Source: Ectocarpus siliculosus (lineage: Eukaryota; Sar; Phaeophyceae; Ectocarpales; Ectocarpaceae). Taken from it: 64,000 bases of DNA. The notes beneath the pieces were generated by a model. It searched no databases and had not been told where the DNA came from. It saw nothing but the letters and a program-made list of their open reading frames with translations. Location: contig FN648686.1 in assembly GCA_000310025.1 (NCBI GenBank), forward strand, positions 8,365 to 72,364, read 5' to 3'. Below, piece by piece: positions 50,386 through 63,097 of the stretch (its first letter is position 1; each line of letters opens with the position of its first letter). The translations under genes were made by a program, and so were the position numbers.

Positions 50386-52652
50386 TATTGATCGGGGAAG
50401 AATATGTTGTTATCGTTCGTTGCGCTATTGCATACGACTGCTGCTGTGTCTAGCCTACTGTAACTATTGCGACGAGACGCGGCCCACGACGTGTTTAATG
50501 CCCACACGGTCAACTCAACACTCGCGCGCGACAATATCCGGGCGGGGGTCGTATCATATCATCCCCCCCTGTTCGGGACCGAGGAGTGTGAGTTTGGAGA
50601 TGGACACCAGCCTCCTCCTATTCTGCTGCGGCCATGCTTCTGTGGGTTACGACCATGGAGCGGCTAGGCGGACACGCAGCAGCAGTGCTGCTATAGACCT
50701 TATGACCTTGAATGATGATGATAGCGGATACGTCCTTGATGCTGCAGAGCGCGAGGGGTGGCGTGTGTTGTCAACGTGTTCAGATGCGGATCATGTGATG
50801 GGAACTAAAATAATGAAACGGACCTGTGGAGGACACCTGTCAGGAGTAGAACCAACCATGTGTGCACATACAAAGTGTAGGAAGATATGGCTCCGTCGGG
50901 GTATCTTGTCACAAGGAGAGTGACAGGAAATGCACCGTCGGAGATGGATATCTTCCGAAGCCCCTGGCCACTTGCCGAAAGTGGAAGCGGAGAGTCTTCC
51001 ACACTCCTGTCCCTCTGCCCGCTATGTATGGCCACTCTCTCTTTCTACCCTCTTCTCCTCGTTTACACATCACGAGAGGAAACAGCCTTCCCCTGGCAGT
51101 GGGATAATACTGCCACGGCACCGGCCTCTGTCTGACCGGCCAAACAAACATTTCAGGGATCGGATCCGACCCCTGGAAAGCGGCGGACGTACTTTTCACT
51201 GTTTGGGATTTTGAAGGAATGGCTGGTGGCAAGGAACTACAGAGATATGTCTCTCGCAGGAATCCAAATCCGGACTGTTTCCCGTTGGGGGATTATTTCC
51301 CAGAAAGAATAAAAGCAATACATGTAGCTTTAATGGTCGCAACGCCGTTCATCGAAACAGTAATATCTCTATCCATCCATGGTTGTTGGAGTCCCGAAAA
51401 CAACCTATTCAGACGAATTTGATAGAGTCTATTTTGTCTGCGCGGATCCGCGCGTCGAAACTCTTTGCTCCTCCAAAGTGATGTGTGACGGAAAGAGAGG
51501 CTCTGACTTGGGATGGATCTCGTGACTTGAGTGGGTCTATCTAGGCATGTGCTTGTGGCCATTCGTGGCCACAAGTCCAGGGTTGTGTGTATAGGAAGGG
51601 AGTCACGCTTTCCGGAATGATTACCAAAAGCTACCGACCTGATGGTAGCAGCCTCTCGATCGGTACCAAGTTCGAAGGTGCGCGCTTGAACAGCAGTAGA
51701 GGAAGCCTAGGTGTAGGCTTGTGGAGCGTGGAGAAGATCTCCAGTCGGGGATACGGTATGCACTTTGATTATTGCTGAGCACTGGATACCAACAGGAAGG
51801 GTAAGTAAGATAAGGTAAGTAAGTGGACTTCGTGCGGCAGCACGAAGCCCGAGATTAGGGGTTCCGCAATTGTACAGAACTGTCAACACCACCCTATGGG
51901 AACAACGCTAATCCCGAAGGGTGCAACTCCCTGTACCGTAAACTATGTAACCGTAACAGATGTTTGAGGTTCTGTATGTGGCAGTTCATATCGGCTGTCA
52001 TGCCTACCCTTTCTCGCGGAATATCTCCTTCTCTCTCCCTCTCTGTGTACTTCCATACCGGGCCACCCCATGGTCTTCCGTCCAGACACTCTCCTCGCCT
52101 TGTTCGGTGCGGCACCTCCGTCGCATTCATGCCCTTTGTCATGCGCTTTCTCGCGGTGCAACTCCTGTGTGTGGTGTTTAAGACGTCAATATCCAGGCGT
52201 GACCTGGCGAGCGAATGCTAGGCATCCTGGGCAACGTCCGATGGGGCACGCGGTAGTTCTTACCCCTAATACTACACCATGACAGCCCGACGTTGCTGGA
52301 ATGTTAAACCTGAAACATATTCGAAGCAGACTCCCATGAAATTTTCTTTGGGAATTAACTCCATGCTGTAGCGTTCCATCTGCACAGAGTTAAGCTGCAC
52401 AGAGTTAAGCTGCAGCAACTGTAAAGCTAAACCCACGAGCAATGGGGATGGTCCGTAAACGCAGCAGAATACATAGACGACAGGGCCATGGGAGGAACGT
52501 ATGTTGTAGCGTCCACAGTAGTGAACAGCACGCAGACAAAATGCCAACCGTAGCCCGGACACCGTCTTGATAATTCGAACGAACTACCCTCCTGGACTCT
52601 CACACGACAACCCCCACTCGCTTTTCGTCCGTATCTATACCCAAAGTCAAAA
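50386..52652. other. No supportable gene upstream of the KDZ gene
   Basis: Overlapping frames on both strands lack domains. A two-copy 16-base repeat GCACAGAGTTAAGCT lies at about 52383-52415. Promoter elements of the KDZ gene were not identified. Confidence 0.4.
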
Positions 52653-55600
52653 ATGCCTCTATTGGAGGAATTGCTTTCAGCTACAAGTGTTGGTGGCGCA
52701 CTCTTCGGATTTTCCCTGCGAAAAATCATGGAGCTCTTCGCTTCACTTGCCTGCCATGACCACATGCGGGTGCACCCGGATGGCCGTAGGACGAACAAGA
52801 CCCAGCGGCGCCTTCTCGAGACGCCCTTCATCGGTCGACACGGGTTGTCTTCAACGCAGTACGACTTCCTCGTTGGACTCTACGAGGGGAGCGAACTAGA
52901 AGGGTTCGGCCTGGGGATAGATGAGACTTTAACTGTAGACGCTACTACCGACGCTACACACTCGTTGGTAGGTAGGTACTTCGCCTGTGATTTCGGCCCT
53001 ACCTGCTGCGGGCGGTCAATGAAGGTTGTTGAACTTGACGCCGTGGCCCACACGATAGGCAAGTCGTTCGCGGCGAAACACGTTACGAAGCGGTGTGTTG
53101 GAGACTGCAAGAGCGTTTTCTACCTCAACAAAAGGACGCACCACGAGGACCTCGGAGAAGATGGGCTCACGACGCACACCTTCTACCCATGGATACACCG
53201 AGAACCAGAGTGGATTGCCTCGAAAAGCGGGAAAACGATTATCTCAACTTCTCTCCTGCCGAAATTCGCGATGGCGCAATGCACTCTTAGGTGAGGCTCC
53301 GTTTGAGACCCCTCCCGCACGTGTCACGCTGACCGTGGTGCAGAAGGGCTACCTTCGAGGGCAAGTGTACCCTAGCCACAACGAAACTCTCCTTCGTTGA
53401 CTGCAAGACCCACGGGTTTTCACAGCTGGAGTTCAATATTTACGTACACGGAGATGCGGGTTCATACCTGCAAGTTCCAAAGTGGGTGCTCTACGCCTCC
53501 TGTTGGCACTTTATATCCCACTTTCGAGTCCATATTTGGAAAAAGACAGTAATCCACGAGACGCGCTTAATCTTGACGCCCACCGCTGCCACCCAACGTG
53601 CTTCCCAGGGCGGGCTTCAATTCCTACGCCGAACTGCACTCCAACACGGTCAGCCTGGACGTCGGCACCGGGCGGAAGTTTGTACTACGAGGTTCTGAAC
53701 TGCTCCAGTGCTGGGAGATCTACGCCGTGCTTAAGGACGTCAATGGAGTCGGTGAGTAACCTTCATTCAGTGAACCAGTTACGACTACGGGACTACGACA
53801 AACTACATATCCCCGTCTTGCCCGTCTTGGAATTGTATTTACATAAATGGCGAATTCGATGGACTCTGCAGTCCCTGAGAAAATATTATGTGCAGGGTAT
53901 TACGCTTGAACAAAACAACTTTGTTTTCCTGTTCAAAGAAGATATCAACGGAAGCAACAGGAGTAAAGTAAACTTGATTGAGGTGTCTTCCAATACAATT
54001 ATTCACTCGAGTTCGTTCTGGAGTGCTTTCACCATCTTCATCATCTTGTTACCTGCCTTTCGGCAGTTATTCTACGGCCCTGCGTCGTTTACTGCGGAGG
54101 AGGTCCTATAGGTTGAAACTCCGAAGTGTCTTTGTTGGGAAGGCGTGAGAAACGCACACCCTGCCGAACCCTCCTACGAAACGAACACAGATAATGACAC
54201 ATTCGGGACTATTGCAAGAAACGTAAAAGAGTAAACACAACCCCCCGGGGCACGGGGTGAAACCTACACTTGTAACAACCTCACCCCGGATTGGATGGTT
54301 TCACGCTTGAGAGACAGAGGAGCGGTATGGAAGGGCTTACCGTTACTCAAAGTAACTGCGGTTCATGGGGTTTTTATAATACCTTATACTACGACGGCGC
54401 GGCGGGGTTCTAAGTATTAGGTGGCCCCCTTCGCTGATCGCTGTGCTCAAGGCCACTCGGTGGGGCCATGTCCCGGACAGAAGAACCTGCGCGTACTCAC
54501 CTTCTGTCCTCGGTGTGTGCATGCTCAAAACCAGACCACTTTCTGTACGTACTGTACTAGATGTACTTGCATACCTTACCCTCATCGACGACGTCCCTAC
54601 CCATCTGTGCTTGAAACGCGCAAGGTCCACTCAAGTGGCACACCTGGCCCGGCCAGGCACTGACGCCTAGGGATCCCAAGGCCTGCGATGTGTTTGATAG
54701 GAGAGGCGAGCAGTCGGGTTGCAACCGTTGGGAGGGCCTCCGACGTGTCGAGGAAGAATTAAACGAACGCTACTGGAGGAACTCCCCGTGGGTAGATCAC
54801 GCTTGCGATCTTTGCCGGAAAAACACTCCTGTCGGAGGAGAAGAGTTTTTGACGCAGGCGGCCGCGATCGACGGCAATACCTCCACGAGATACTTCAAGG
54901 TATGAGTTTTGTTGTTTCGCGGCCAAAACTCCGTCGACGTTGCAGTGGAGTTTGTCTTGGTACCACGAACACCCGTTACCATTACACATTTTCCATGCCT
55001 GCGTACAATTCGTTGCGGTAGGCATTTGAGCAGTGCTAACCTAGCGCCTACAAACGTTCGGCCGGGATAGACACGCAGTACGCGTAGAACATTTTTCCTT
55101 CGTACCAAAGTTTCCCCTCGAGCATTGCGAGGGGCATGTGCTAATCGATGTCCTCAACGTACATCCTCGTATAGCGCTACAGTGTGCATAAAACGTAATG
55201 GAGGGGGGGGGGCGGCGCTCGCCAGGCGCGTTAAGTACGTGACCAATTACTGTCCCAGGAATATCCTTCTATCTAACGCTCTCGGATAAACTTTAGCGCC
55301 CACAGTTGACCACAGTATTCGAGGGAACCATGTCCGTGACGATGTATCCAACCACTATACTCCCACCCTACCCTTCAAACTTATCGCCATCACCGCACAG
55401 TACTCCTTCTACAAGTGCGACCAGGACATTGCCGGACTTCAACCTACCCAGAGGTATGTCCAAAATTTGCCTGACAAGGTCAAGATCGAGCACTCAACCA
55501 CAACCCCTACCCTAAACCGAACCTTGGTCATTGTGTAGACGGGTAGGGAATTTAGTGTCTTGCCCACGAGACGTCGGTAGCAGCAGGTAGTTGTGTTTAG

Positions 55601-57935
55601 CCGGTACCCAAGTAAGTGTTGTCGGCTGCTGCCTTTCTTTCGATACGTGCGTCTTGCACGGAGTACTTGAGCTTTAGAGTGTGATTTCTATCATCGCTGA
55701 AGGGAGGCGGCGAGCAGGTCTTTCAAACGCGACGTGGAGTAGTAAGTAAATAGAGTTATTTCCAAAGGTTTGTCTAATGCGGATAGATGGTTTCGCCATG
55801 GGCACGGCGAGGAAGCATTCTTTGTTCGCAGGGATATCCCCCAGCAACCCAATCATCTGTACCAAGACAAATGGGGGAGGAACTGTCGTCCAGCTCACCA
55901 CATATTCGTCAACCAATTACTACCACGCCAATTATCCGTGTCGAAACAAGGCAACACATAAACAAAACCTCGTGGCCTTTTAATGTCAGATACGTACACG
56001 CTGCCGTACACGGGCACAAATGCGCGTTCTGGGTCGCGCACACACCTTGCGGAAACTGTCGCGAACACAACAGGCTAACGTGCGCAGAGCACAGGGCACA
56101 AGAGGACGAGTTCAACCGAAGGAACAAAGAGGCGACGTGGACTGCTGCACAGCGAGCGCGATTCCTGGACTCAGAGGTGCGGTAGGAATACACCAATTGT
56201 CAGGTGGCACTAATTTATGTAATTTTGTGGGAACACCGTTTCTACTGTGTCGACCCTCCCATGTGTTACTAGCCTGATTTCTTTCGTGCTTGCATCAACA
56301 CAGCTTCTCGGAGCATGCACGAACTACACATTTTTCATCGCGTTACCACAAATAGTTCTTGCACGAGGCCGTCGACTTATCAAAGGTTCGGGTGGTGTTC
56401 CCATACCCTGACTCTCTAGAGCTTGGTTTGTGAAAACATAGCCGCAGGCCAATGAGCCGCTTCCGTCCGCGACGTTGATTTGGGGTAGGCCGACGAGGAT
56501 AATATGTTTCGGCAAGAGATAGGACTTGCTTGTATGCTAACCCTAAGAAGTACGTACGTGGTAAGGCGGCCGCGTTACAACATGAGTGTGGACCCCACCA
56601 CCCCACTCTTGTGGCGCTCCGCCCACACACTTCCTGGGGGCCTGCGTTGAAGTCTACCGTCTTGCGTTGCATTTGCGTACTAACATTTCCAATTTCTGTA
56701 GACCGTCGCGGACTGCCGCTTGTACCGGCTTCTACTCTGAGGCTTATACGTACGTCGTCGCAGCTGGAGGATTGATCAAAACGATCGGCCCCATTTGACA
56801 TCTCTCACCCGTCCGTGCGACATTGTGCATGCGCCGAGCACGTAGCCTGAGGACATGAAAATGCTCCGTGGCATCTTAGGAAGGAAGAGCAGCTGGGGGA
56901 GTCTTTCCGCGAGCTGGTCTTGCGGGATAATCTGCGGGATAGTGCCCCTCCTGGAGGCGGAAGGCTGTGCCGAGGTGGACGCAGCCCTGAAACTTATTTT
57001 TCCCGATGAGGATCGACGCCCGACCGTTCTCTTTTACGACAAGGCCTCGCTACCTGAGTGGGCGAGGAGATCTGACCTGGGCTGGGACGCTGCTCATCGT
57101 GGACCGGTAGAGAGAGGGTGGTATCTATGCAATGAGATACGACGTACAGCCAGACAGAAGGCGGGCCCCCTCGACGGTAGCGCTTAACTGCTGAAGTCGG
57201 GCCTAAGTATCCACACTTAGTAGTCTACATTTCATATGGTCATGGTGGCGTTCGTTACGTCAAAGCTGCACCTATCCTAACTGTAACAGCCTTTGGTTGT
57301 TCCGTGTGTAGTGCTATCGTACAAGACCCATCTCCAACTAGACAAACATTCATGTTGTCGGCTTATTCCTTGTACCAACGCCGACAGGTTCCATTACCGG
57401 GGGCATAAGGAGCTAAGGTGCGCTCTCTTCAACTCGCCAAACGACTACGACAACCCTTTATTATGGAACCTGGAAGGAAACATACCCGAGTTCTACTGGA
57501 ACTCCTCTATCGCAGAGTCTAACAACGGGTGGCTCAGCGGTGCGTCAGCCCAGGCCGTCGTCGAATGTTTAGGAGTTTGGGCTGCGCAGCGTACACGTAC
57601 TCCCAACGTTGACGTCTTCTGCCAAAGTCTGTTTTGCGGTTAAACTAGCCTGGTTGTGTTATTCTTGCCATGGTTCGCTTCAATTAATTGCTTGTACATT
57701 TCGCGACAGTCACGGACTCTTACTTGCGACTGGGTGGAGATTACCCACACTGCTCTACCTTACTGTACTTTCTGCTGCCGTGAACGACGCTTTTTGACCG
57801 ACAGGGTTTCGACATGTGGTCATGGGAATGCCCAAGGTGCTCAACCGGTTCGTCTTGGACAACAACATCTGCTTCAGGAACGAGCTGCTGCTGACCAAGA
57901 AGCTGTGGTCCCAGCACCCGACGTTTGACCGGTAG
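52653..57935 (+). CDS. KDZ-family DNA transposase with CxC-type zinc motifs (multi-exon)
   Basis: Exon 1 (52653-53290) starts with ATG and ends before GTGAGG. Exon 2 (53344-53481) and exon 3 (53609-53751, before GTGAGT) join it in matching phase. Later pieces include a Cys-rich exon ending at 54899 (WVDHACDLCRKN, AAIDGNTSTRYFK). Next comes a piece ending at 55453 (KLIAITAQYSFYKCDQDIAG), which joins in phase to 55990-56176 (KCAFWVAHTPCGNCREHNRL, then TCAEH). The transposase core is at about 56876-57110 (CGIICGIV, RRPTVLFYDKASLPEW) and 57370-57640 (DRFHYRGHKELRCALFN, SSIAESNNGWLSG). The last exon ends at 57935. The YDKA, FHYRGH and AESNNGWL blocks resemble KDZ (Kyakuja-Dileera-Zisupton) transposases; the upstream Cys/His clusters resemble the CxC domains that accompany them. 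The first intron (53 bp) is unusually short. Some middle exons remain unresolved. Intactness is uncertain. Confidence 0.65.
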
Positions 57936-58705
57936 TGAATAACGTACCAATTCAAGAGGATGATCATCATGTTATATATATACTTACAGGATGGTCGTCG
58001 TTTTTTTTGTCAACCGTGGATGATCAACGACTTTTCCAGGCTATGTGTGTACCGCTTTTTGTACTGTGGGTGAAGCGTGGATTTTCGCGAGGCCTAGTGG
58101 TCCTCGACGGCCGTCGCGCCGTTGTTTTTCTTTGTGAATATTTTCTTTTCGGTCCGCGTCTTACCTTTGGATTGCCTGCGTTTGTTCCCGCTTTGGCCGT
58201 CCTATAGTCTTGAGGCTACGTTGTTGTTAGTCTTCGTGAGGCGTCGTAATGGTGCTAGGCGTAGCGTCACGTAGTCGACGTGTGGCGACATTTATTCGGG
58301 CGAAGCGAGATTTCTAGGCTGGCCTGAACTCTCGCACCAATATGGGACTCCATCAACAACAACAACAACAACATCGTCGGTCTCTCGGATTAATATATGT
58401 TTTTTAGTACTTGACTTCAGCACTGCGGGCGACACCGCGCGTGCGCCGCTATCTTTAATTTCTTCGTTGTATCGGCAGTCCGAAATAATTTCAGGATACA
58501 CTTTGCAATGGGGTTCATACCAGGCCTTCGCGAGTTACGACGTCTGTCTTCGTTCCCACAGTTAAACTTGCTCGCACTCGATTTAAGCGTCGTATTCGCT
58601 CCTTCGTTACATTTAGCTGTACAGTTTGTTTTCGTCTTTTCTCCTCCGTGGCAACATACGGTTCATACATAGAGAATCTCCGTGAGTATGAGACAAATTG
58701 ACAAC
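57936..58705. other. No supportable gene; short shared sequence with 42.75 kb
   Basis: A stretch near 58297-58358 (GCGAAGCGAGATTTCTAGGC... CTCCATCAACAAC) resembles 42745-42804 (GCGAAGGGAGATTTATAATC... CCCCATCAA), suggesting an unnamed dispersed repeat. An (AAC)n run is at about 58353-58369. No gene was recognised. Confidence 0.45.
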
Positions 58706-58860
58706 CATGGAGAACACGATGGCTTCCATTCATATCCATGGAGCAATCACCATGGCATGGTTAACCATGGTGATCGCCATTGAGTCTCCATGGCGATCAC
58801 CAACAACGCCATCCATGAACAATCAACATGGGTTAAGACGGTTTTCCATGGACAACACCT
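58706..58860. repeat. Second CCATGG/CATG palindrome cluster
   Basis: Within about 150 bases CCATGG or near matches occur around eight times, for example CAACCATGGAGAAC, TATCCATGGAGCAATCACCA and CCATGGTGATCG. Several arms are mutually complementary, so it can fold. It is a smaller relative, at least in motif, of the array at 1425-2275. Confidence 0.75.
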
Positions 58861-59133
58861 GCTGCACACACAGTACTACGTGTGTATGTATTCTTTCATG
58901 ACGAGGTCACCAAAGATGGCAACTACATGCACGACGCGCGAGGCTTCAACATTCATTCGCAGCATTCGGGGGTGAGCATTCGCTTTCAAGACATAAATGC
59001 TGTTAATACTGACTGATGTAGTGAAGAAACTGGAGCAAAATTTTGGCTCTCTGTTGGGGCTGTAAGCGGCATGTGCACTACTTAAGATGGCCATCGATAT
59101 CCGACGATTACGGTTTCGTCATACATACATGTA

Positions 59134-59372
59134 TGTTGTGGTATTTGGAGGTAGACAAGTGATCGTGGTTGATCATGGTTATTTGGCGCCGATGGATGAT
59201 AAGACGTGACGTCATGCTAGATCAGGCCTTTATGCTGAGACATGTGCCCTTCTGTTCAGTGTGTGCGTACAGGCGATCTATGATCGATCGTGTGTGCGTG
59301 GGATATTGTGAGTTGGCTTGGAAAGCGTTAATCAAGAGAAAGAGAACAAGGGAAAGCAACAACAACCTGCTA
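59134..59372 (+). mobile_element. Truncated LTR of the Ty3-type family
   Basis: It begins TGTTGTGGTATTTGG and follows the 309-bp LTR closely for about 239 bases, including TGACGTCA at 59207-59214. It breaks off after AACAACCTGCTA, so the last 70 bases of the LTR are missing. No internal element sequence adjoins it; it is a truncated solo LTR or a fragment. Confidence 0.92.
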
Positions 59373-60480
59373 TAGCTATCGTAGCCACTTTGCTCCGCCT
59401 TTTGCGTACCCTGCGGGACCAACACCCTGTACACACCCTGTCCAGACCCTGTCGAGACCCTGCCGGGGACTGTTGTTCTACAAGGTCGCCGTACCGGAGA
59501 CCTTGTGGAGAGACCACCCTGGTCAGGGGTGCATTGCCTATACCCTGTGCCACCTGGCATGTATTTAGAGTGCCAAAAGAGGCACCACCATTGAAGAGTC
59601 CTCACCCGACGATATGTGTTCGTATTATACTAAATATGGTATCAGAATATGCATACTCCGGAGTACGATGTGTTTTGATTTCCAGAGGTGGTCTACGAGT
59701 ACGGAAAAAAAAGAAAAAGATCCGCAGCACGTACCGGAGGTGACACAAGATACCACGTCCCCTGAACCGCTTTTCAGAGCTCGATTTTTCTCCGCAAAAC
59801 AGAATTAGTGGTAGCGCCGAAAACGGCGGCGTTGAAGAAGCCGTCTCGTCAAGAGCTTTCCCGAAACGTGTCGTTCCATTTATGCAATATATCCACCAAA
59901 AAAAAAGGAAAACATTTTGAACAGACACCAACACGGACACCAATGAAATTCCCCAACAAGAGGTATAGTAGTTCAGATGTCACACGGTTACCGCGGTTTA
60001 ATCTGCTAAATACAAAGTGTGCAGCACGCAAGGATACGCAAAAAAGCTTCGATGAACGACACTTGGCGCAAACTAAAACAACGGTCCGTACAACGCGCGA
60101 ATATACAACATACAACCCAAACATGTGGTGCTACTTTGTCGATGATGAGCATGAGGCCGAGGGCACTATTTACCCTTTCCCTCGAGGTTTGTCTCCCTCG
60201 GGGTTTGTCTCCGCCACGTCAGGTCCATCAGAACCGTCGATCCTGTGACGTCAATGCATACAGGACGAAACGAGTCGTTGTCAAAAAGGAAGACGACAAA
60301 ACAACATCTACAAGCTCTGCGGTGGCGACGTGTACTCGTACAAGTATACAGTGAATTCAGGGCCCGTACAATTTCTACGTCGACGAAAAATTAATGCGTG
60401 GCTCGTACAATGAGGGCCTTATTTGGCCGCGTCCCGGCCCAACATCCGAATGTTGAGAAGCATATAGATCCATTCCCACC
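59373..60480. other. No supportable gene; CCCTG-rich short repeats
   Basis: Between about 59405 and 59475 ACCCTG recurs roughly every 12 bases. A plus-strand frame at 59808-60248 has no recognised domain; a 15-base duplication (GGTTTGTCTCCCTCG-like) lies near 60187-60215. Several A runs are present. Confidence 0.45.
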
Positions 60481-61936
60481 TCAAACGAAAGTGTCCTGGT
60501 TGACGCTGTGGTGAACCTCGTTTAAAAGGTACCTATCGTAGCCGTTGTGGGAGCCCGGATGTGCCAGCCTCAATCTGTGGTGCCAAGCGCGCGTGGTTTG
60601 ACCCTCCCCTTGGGTTTGTTCGCAAACAAAAGCCTCTCCCGGATCGACATCTCCTCTCCTAGGGCATTGGTGATAGATGTGCACTTGGCGTCGGATGGCG
60701 TCCACGGGGAAGACCAACGGAAGCCCCCGACCACGCAGGAGCAAGGTTGGGTGCCCCGTGATGGAATCGGGCACACGTTCGTTTCCTTCACCAACCCCCA
60801 CATACTCGTACCCGAGCACCCACCAGGTAAGCGGAGGCGGCTCCCCGCTCAGGGAACGAGGGTTCCCCTCGTGCAGGAAGAAGTAGAGGATCTTGACCAA
60901 TGTCAATTGGTCCGTTGCAACAGTTCCAACGTCAGGTGGTGGCGGTGGCCCGTTGTATACCTCAACATTATCACCACCTCCGCCCCCCAAGGCCCAGTCA
61001 TCGCGCGGCCCGGATCTGTCCGCGGTTTTGGCATCGCCGCCCTTAAGCGACCCTGTCCGCAACTGGCCAAGAGGGGGACGCGTATATATGTAGAACACGC
61101 GATCTGGTTGACTTCGAGCGCTGAGGCATGACCGTCGTCCCAGCACGAGGGACATCGTAGGTTCTCGCACGGCTCTCCCCTCCCGCATCCGTAGTACGTC
61201 TCGTAAGCCACAGACAAAGTTTCTTCGTCGGGTCGGAGATGTCCTGACGCCACACGATCCATCCAGGTCCCAGCGACGTTGCACACGTCCCCGTCTTCGA
61301 ACAGAGTCGCCGCCCATACTGCCGAGCCCGGGAACTGTCCCTTTAGCTGGCCTGGCGATTGGCTGCCTTTGCTTTGATGTCTATAGGCACGCGATCGTGG
61401 CCAAGGCTAGGGCCGAGCCATTGCAACATCCGAACGCAAGCAGACCGGGGCTGACCTAGACAACCTCGTGCGTCCTGGTGCTGTGGTTGTACTTCGTCAC
61501 TTCGTACTGCAGGCCGTTGGCGAGTGCCAGTATGGCGGCATTGGTGTTGGCGCGCACAGCATAGTGCAGCGGAGGGTTACGTCCACAGTCCGACTTGGCG
61601 CCAGACTTGTTCTGCTGGTGCGCGAATTCCCCGGAACTCGCGTCCGGGACACCTATATACGGGGGAGGGTGTGGGCGGAGATGAAGCAACTTTGTGAGGG
61701 TCTACGTAAAAGTATCTTCCCAGAGCACAGTCCCACACAGATTGTTGTTGTTGAGGGGGTGTTGTATATATAATTGTCCATCCCAGGTAATCCCACTCTG
61801 CTATGTGAAGAATCATCCCGCGGGAAAAACGATACATAGCACCAACCACAGGCAGAACTGCAGTATCTCGTTCGGTTTTACCCCCACGGGTTTTCGACTT
61901 GCTACTTCTGGCTCTACTACTACTTGCCGTCGCCAT
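60481..61936 (-). CDS. Multi-exon gene of unknown function
   Basis: A good ATG at 61934-61936 opens a basic N-terminus (MATASSSRARSSKSKTRGG). Downstream protein-like segments follow: about 61660-61470 (NPPLHYAVRANTNAAILALA), about 61325-61070 (RPDEETLSVAYETYYGCGRG, CENLRCPSCWDD), and about 61090-60481. The last segment holds TLVKILYFFLHEG, TWWVLGYEYVGVGEGN, LVFPVDAIRRQVHIYHQCPR and YDRYLLNEVHHSVNQDTFV before the stop. The change of frame near 61090 and the gaps between pieces imply introns or indels. The middle part faintly recalls BAH-like modules, but this is not firm. Its placement beside a KDZ transposon may mean it belongs to mobile DNA. Confidence 0.4.
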
Positions 61937-62512
61937 CAGGAACGAGGATAGTTCGATAGAATAAATCTCTTGGAAGGAAGATCAAGTTGCAGGCTGTGAG
62001 GAAAGAGGACAGATGATGATGGAGCCATGGAGCCCTCTCTCAAGCCCTCTCTCAAGCCCTACGCCCATGGAAGCGGCTAAACTATTGACAGACGCGTCCC
62101 GATAAGAACCAGTATCAAAAGGGCAGCCAGCGAAGCAAACACGCACACGGATAAAGTATTAGTCTCCCTCCCGACTACTGCTGTAGACCGCAGGTACACA
62201 TACCGGTTGATTCGTTACTACCCCTACAACAACAGTTCTTCACTGACTGTCGTTTTCCCCTCATCCGTACTCAAACTCTTCCTCGTCTTGCGAGAAAATG
62301 GGCACAGGAAAGGAATCAAATTCCGACCAACGCACTGAAGTGCAAGAAAGGTAACTGCCGACTGCCTTGCCCATGAATCGCTCAGTCGCGCCGTGTTTCT
62401 CAGTCGCGCGCTGGGGATGTCTGTCGCTCGAACGGTCCGATGCGGTCCGACATGACACGTCTCATCAAGTCTCTGTGGCGTATATTATCAAACGCAAACA
62501 TGCCGCAGATAT
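61937..62512. other. No supportable gene
   Basis: A short duplicated phrase (CCCTCTCTCAAG) lies near 62032-62060. No other feature was recognised. Confidence 0.4.
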
Positions 62513-62605
62513 CCACGCGTTTCCGTAAGAAGAGATCCATCATGTTGCCCTTGCTTTCGATCACCCCACCCGTTCCGTATTGTGCGCCGCCCTTGTCTCT
62601 GTCTT

Positions 62606-62680
<75 letters not shown>

Positions 62681-63097
62681 CTTTTCCGCGGCTGTCGTCA
62701 ACCATTGTCTTTCGGTTTGAGTTCAACCAGTTCAACGCTTCCTCTCTCTTTGGGTTTTCCGAACCTTAGTTCACGCATTGGAAATGAAATACCGAGACCA
62801 TGCTTGCGAGAGCTTGAAGGGGTGTGCCACGCGTTTCCGTAAGAGGAGATCCATCATGTTGCCCTTGCTTTCGATCACCCCACCCGTTCCGTATTGTGCG
62901 CCGCCCTTGTCTCTGTCTTTGTCTCTTTCTCTCTCTCTCTCTCTCCCTCTCTCATTTTCTTTTCCGCGGCTGTCGTCAACCATTGTCTTTCAGTTTGAGT
63001 TCAACCAGTTCAACGCTTCCTCTCTCTTTGTGTTTTCCGAACCTTAGTCCACGCATTGGAAATGAAATACCGAGACCATGCTTGCGAGAGCTTGAGG
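62513..63097. repeat. Tandem duplication with (CT)n microsatellites
   Basis: Copy 1 (62513-62826) and copy 2 (62827-63097) start with CCACGCGTTTCCGTAAGA. They are almost identical outside the CT tract, which is about 75 bp in copy 1 (62604-62677) and about half that in copy 2. On the minus strand the same frame is open through both and reads through the tract as alternating Glu-Arg, with conserved ends GKENER and DKGGAQYGTGGVIESKGN. That may be coding or merely a by-product of the duplication. Confidence 0.9.
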
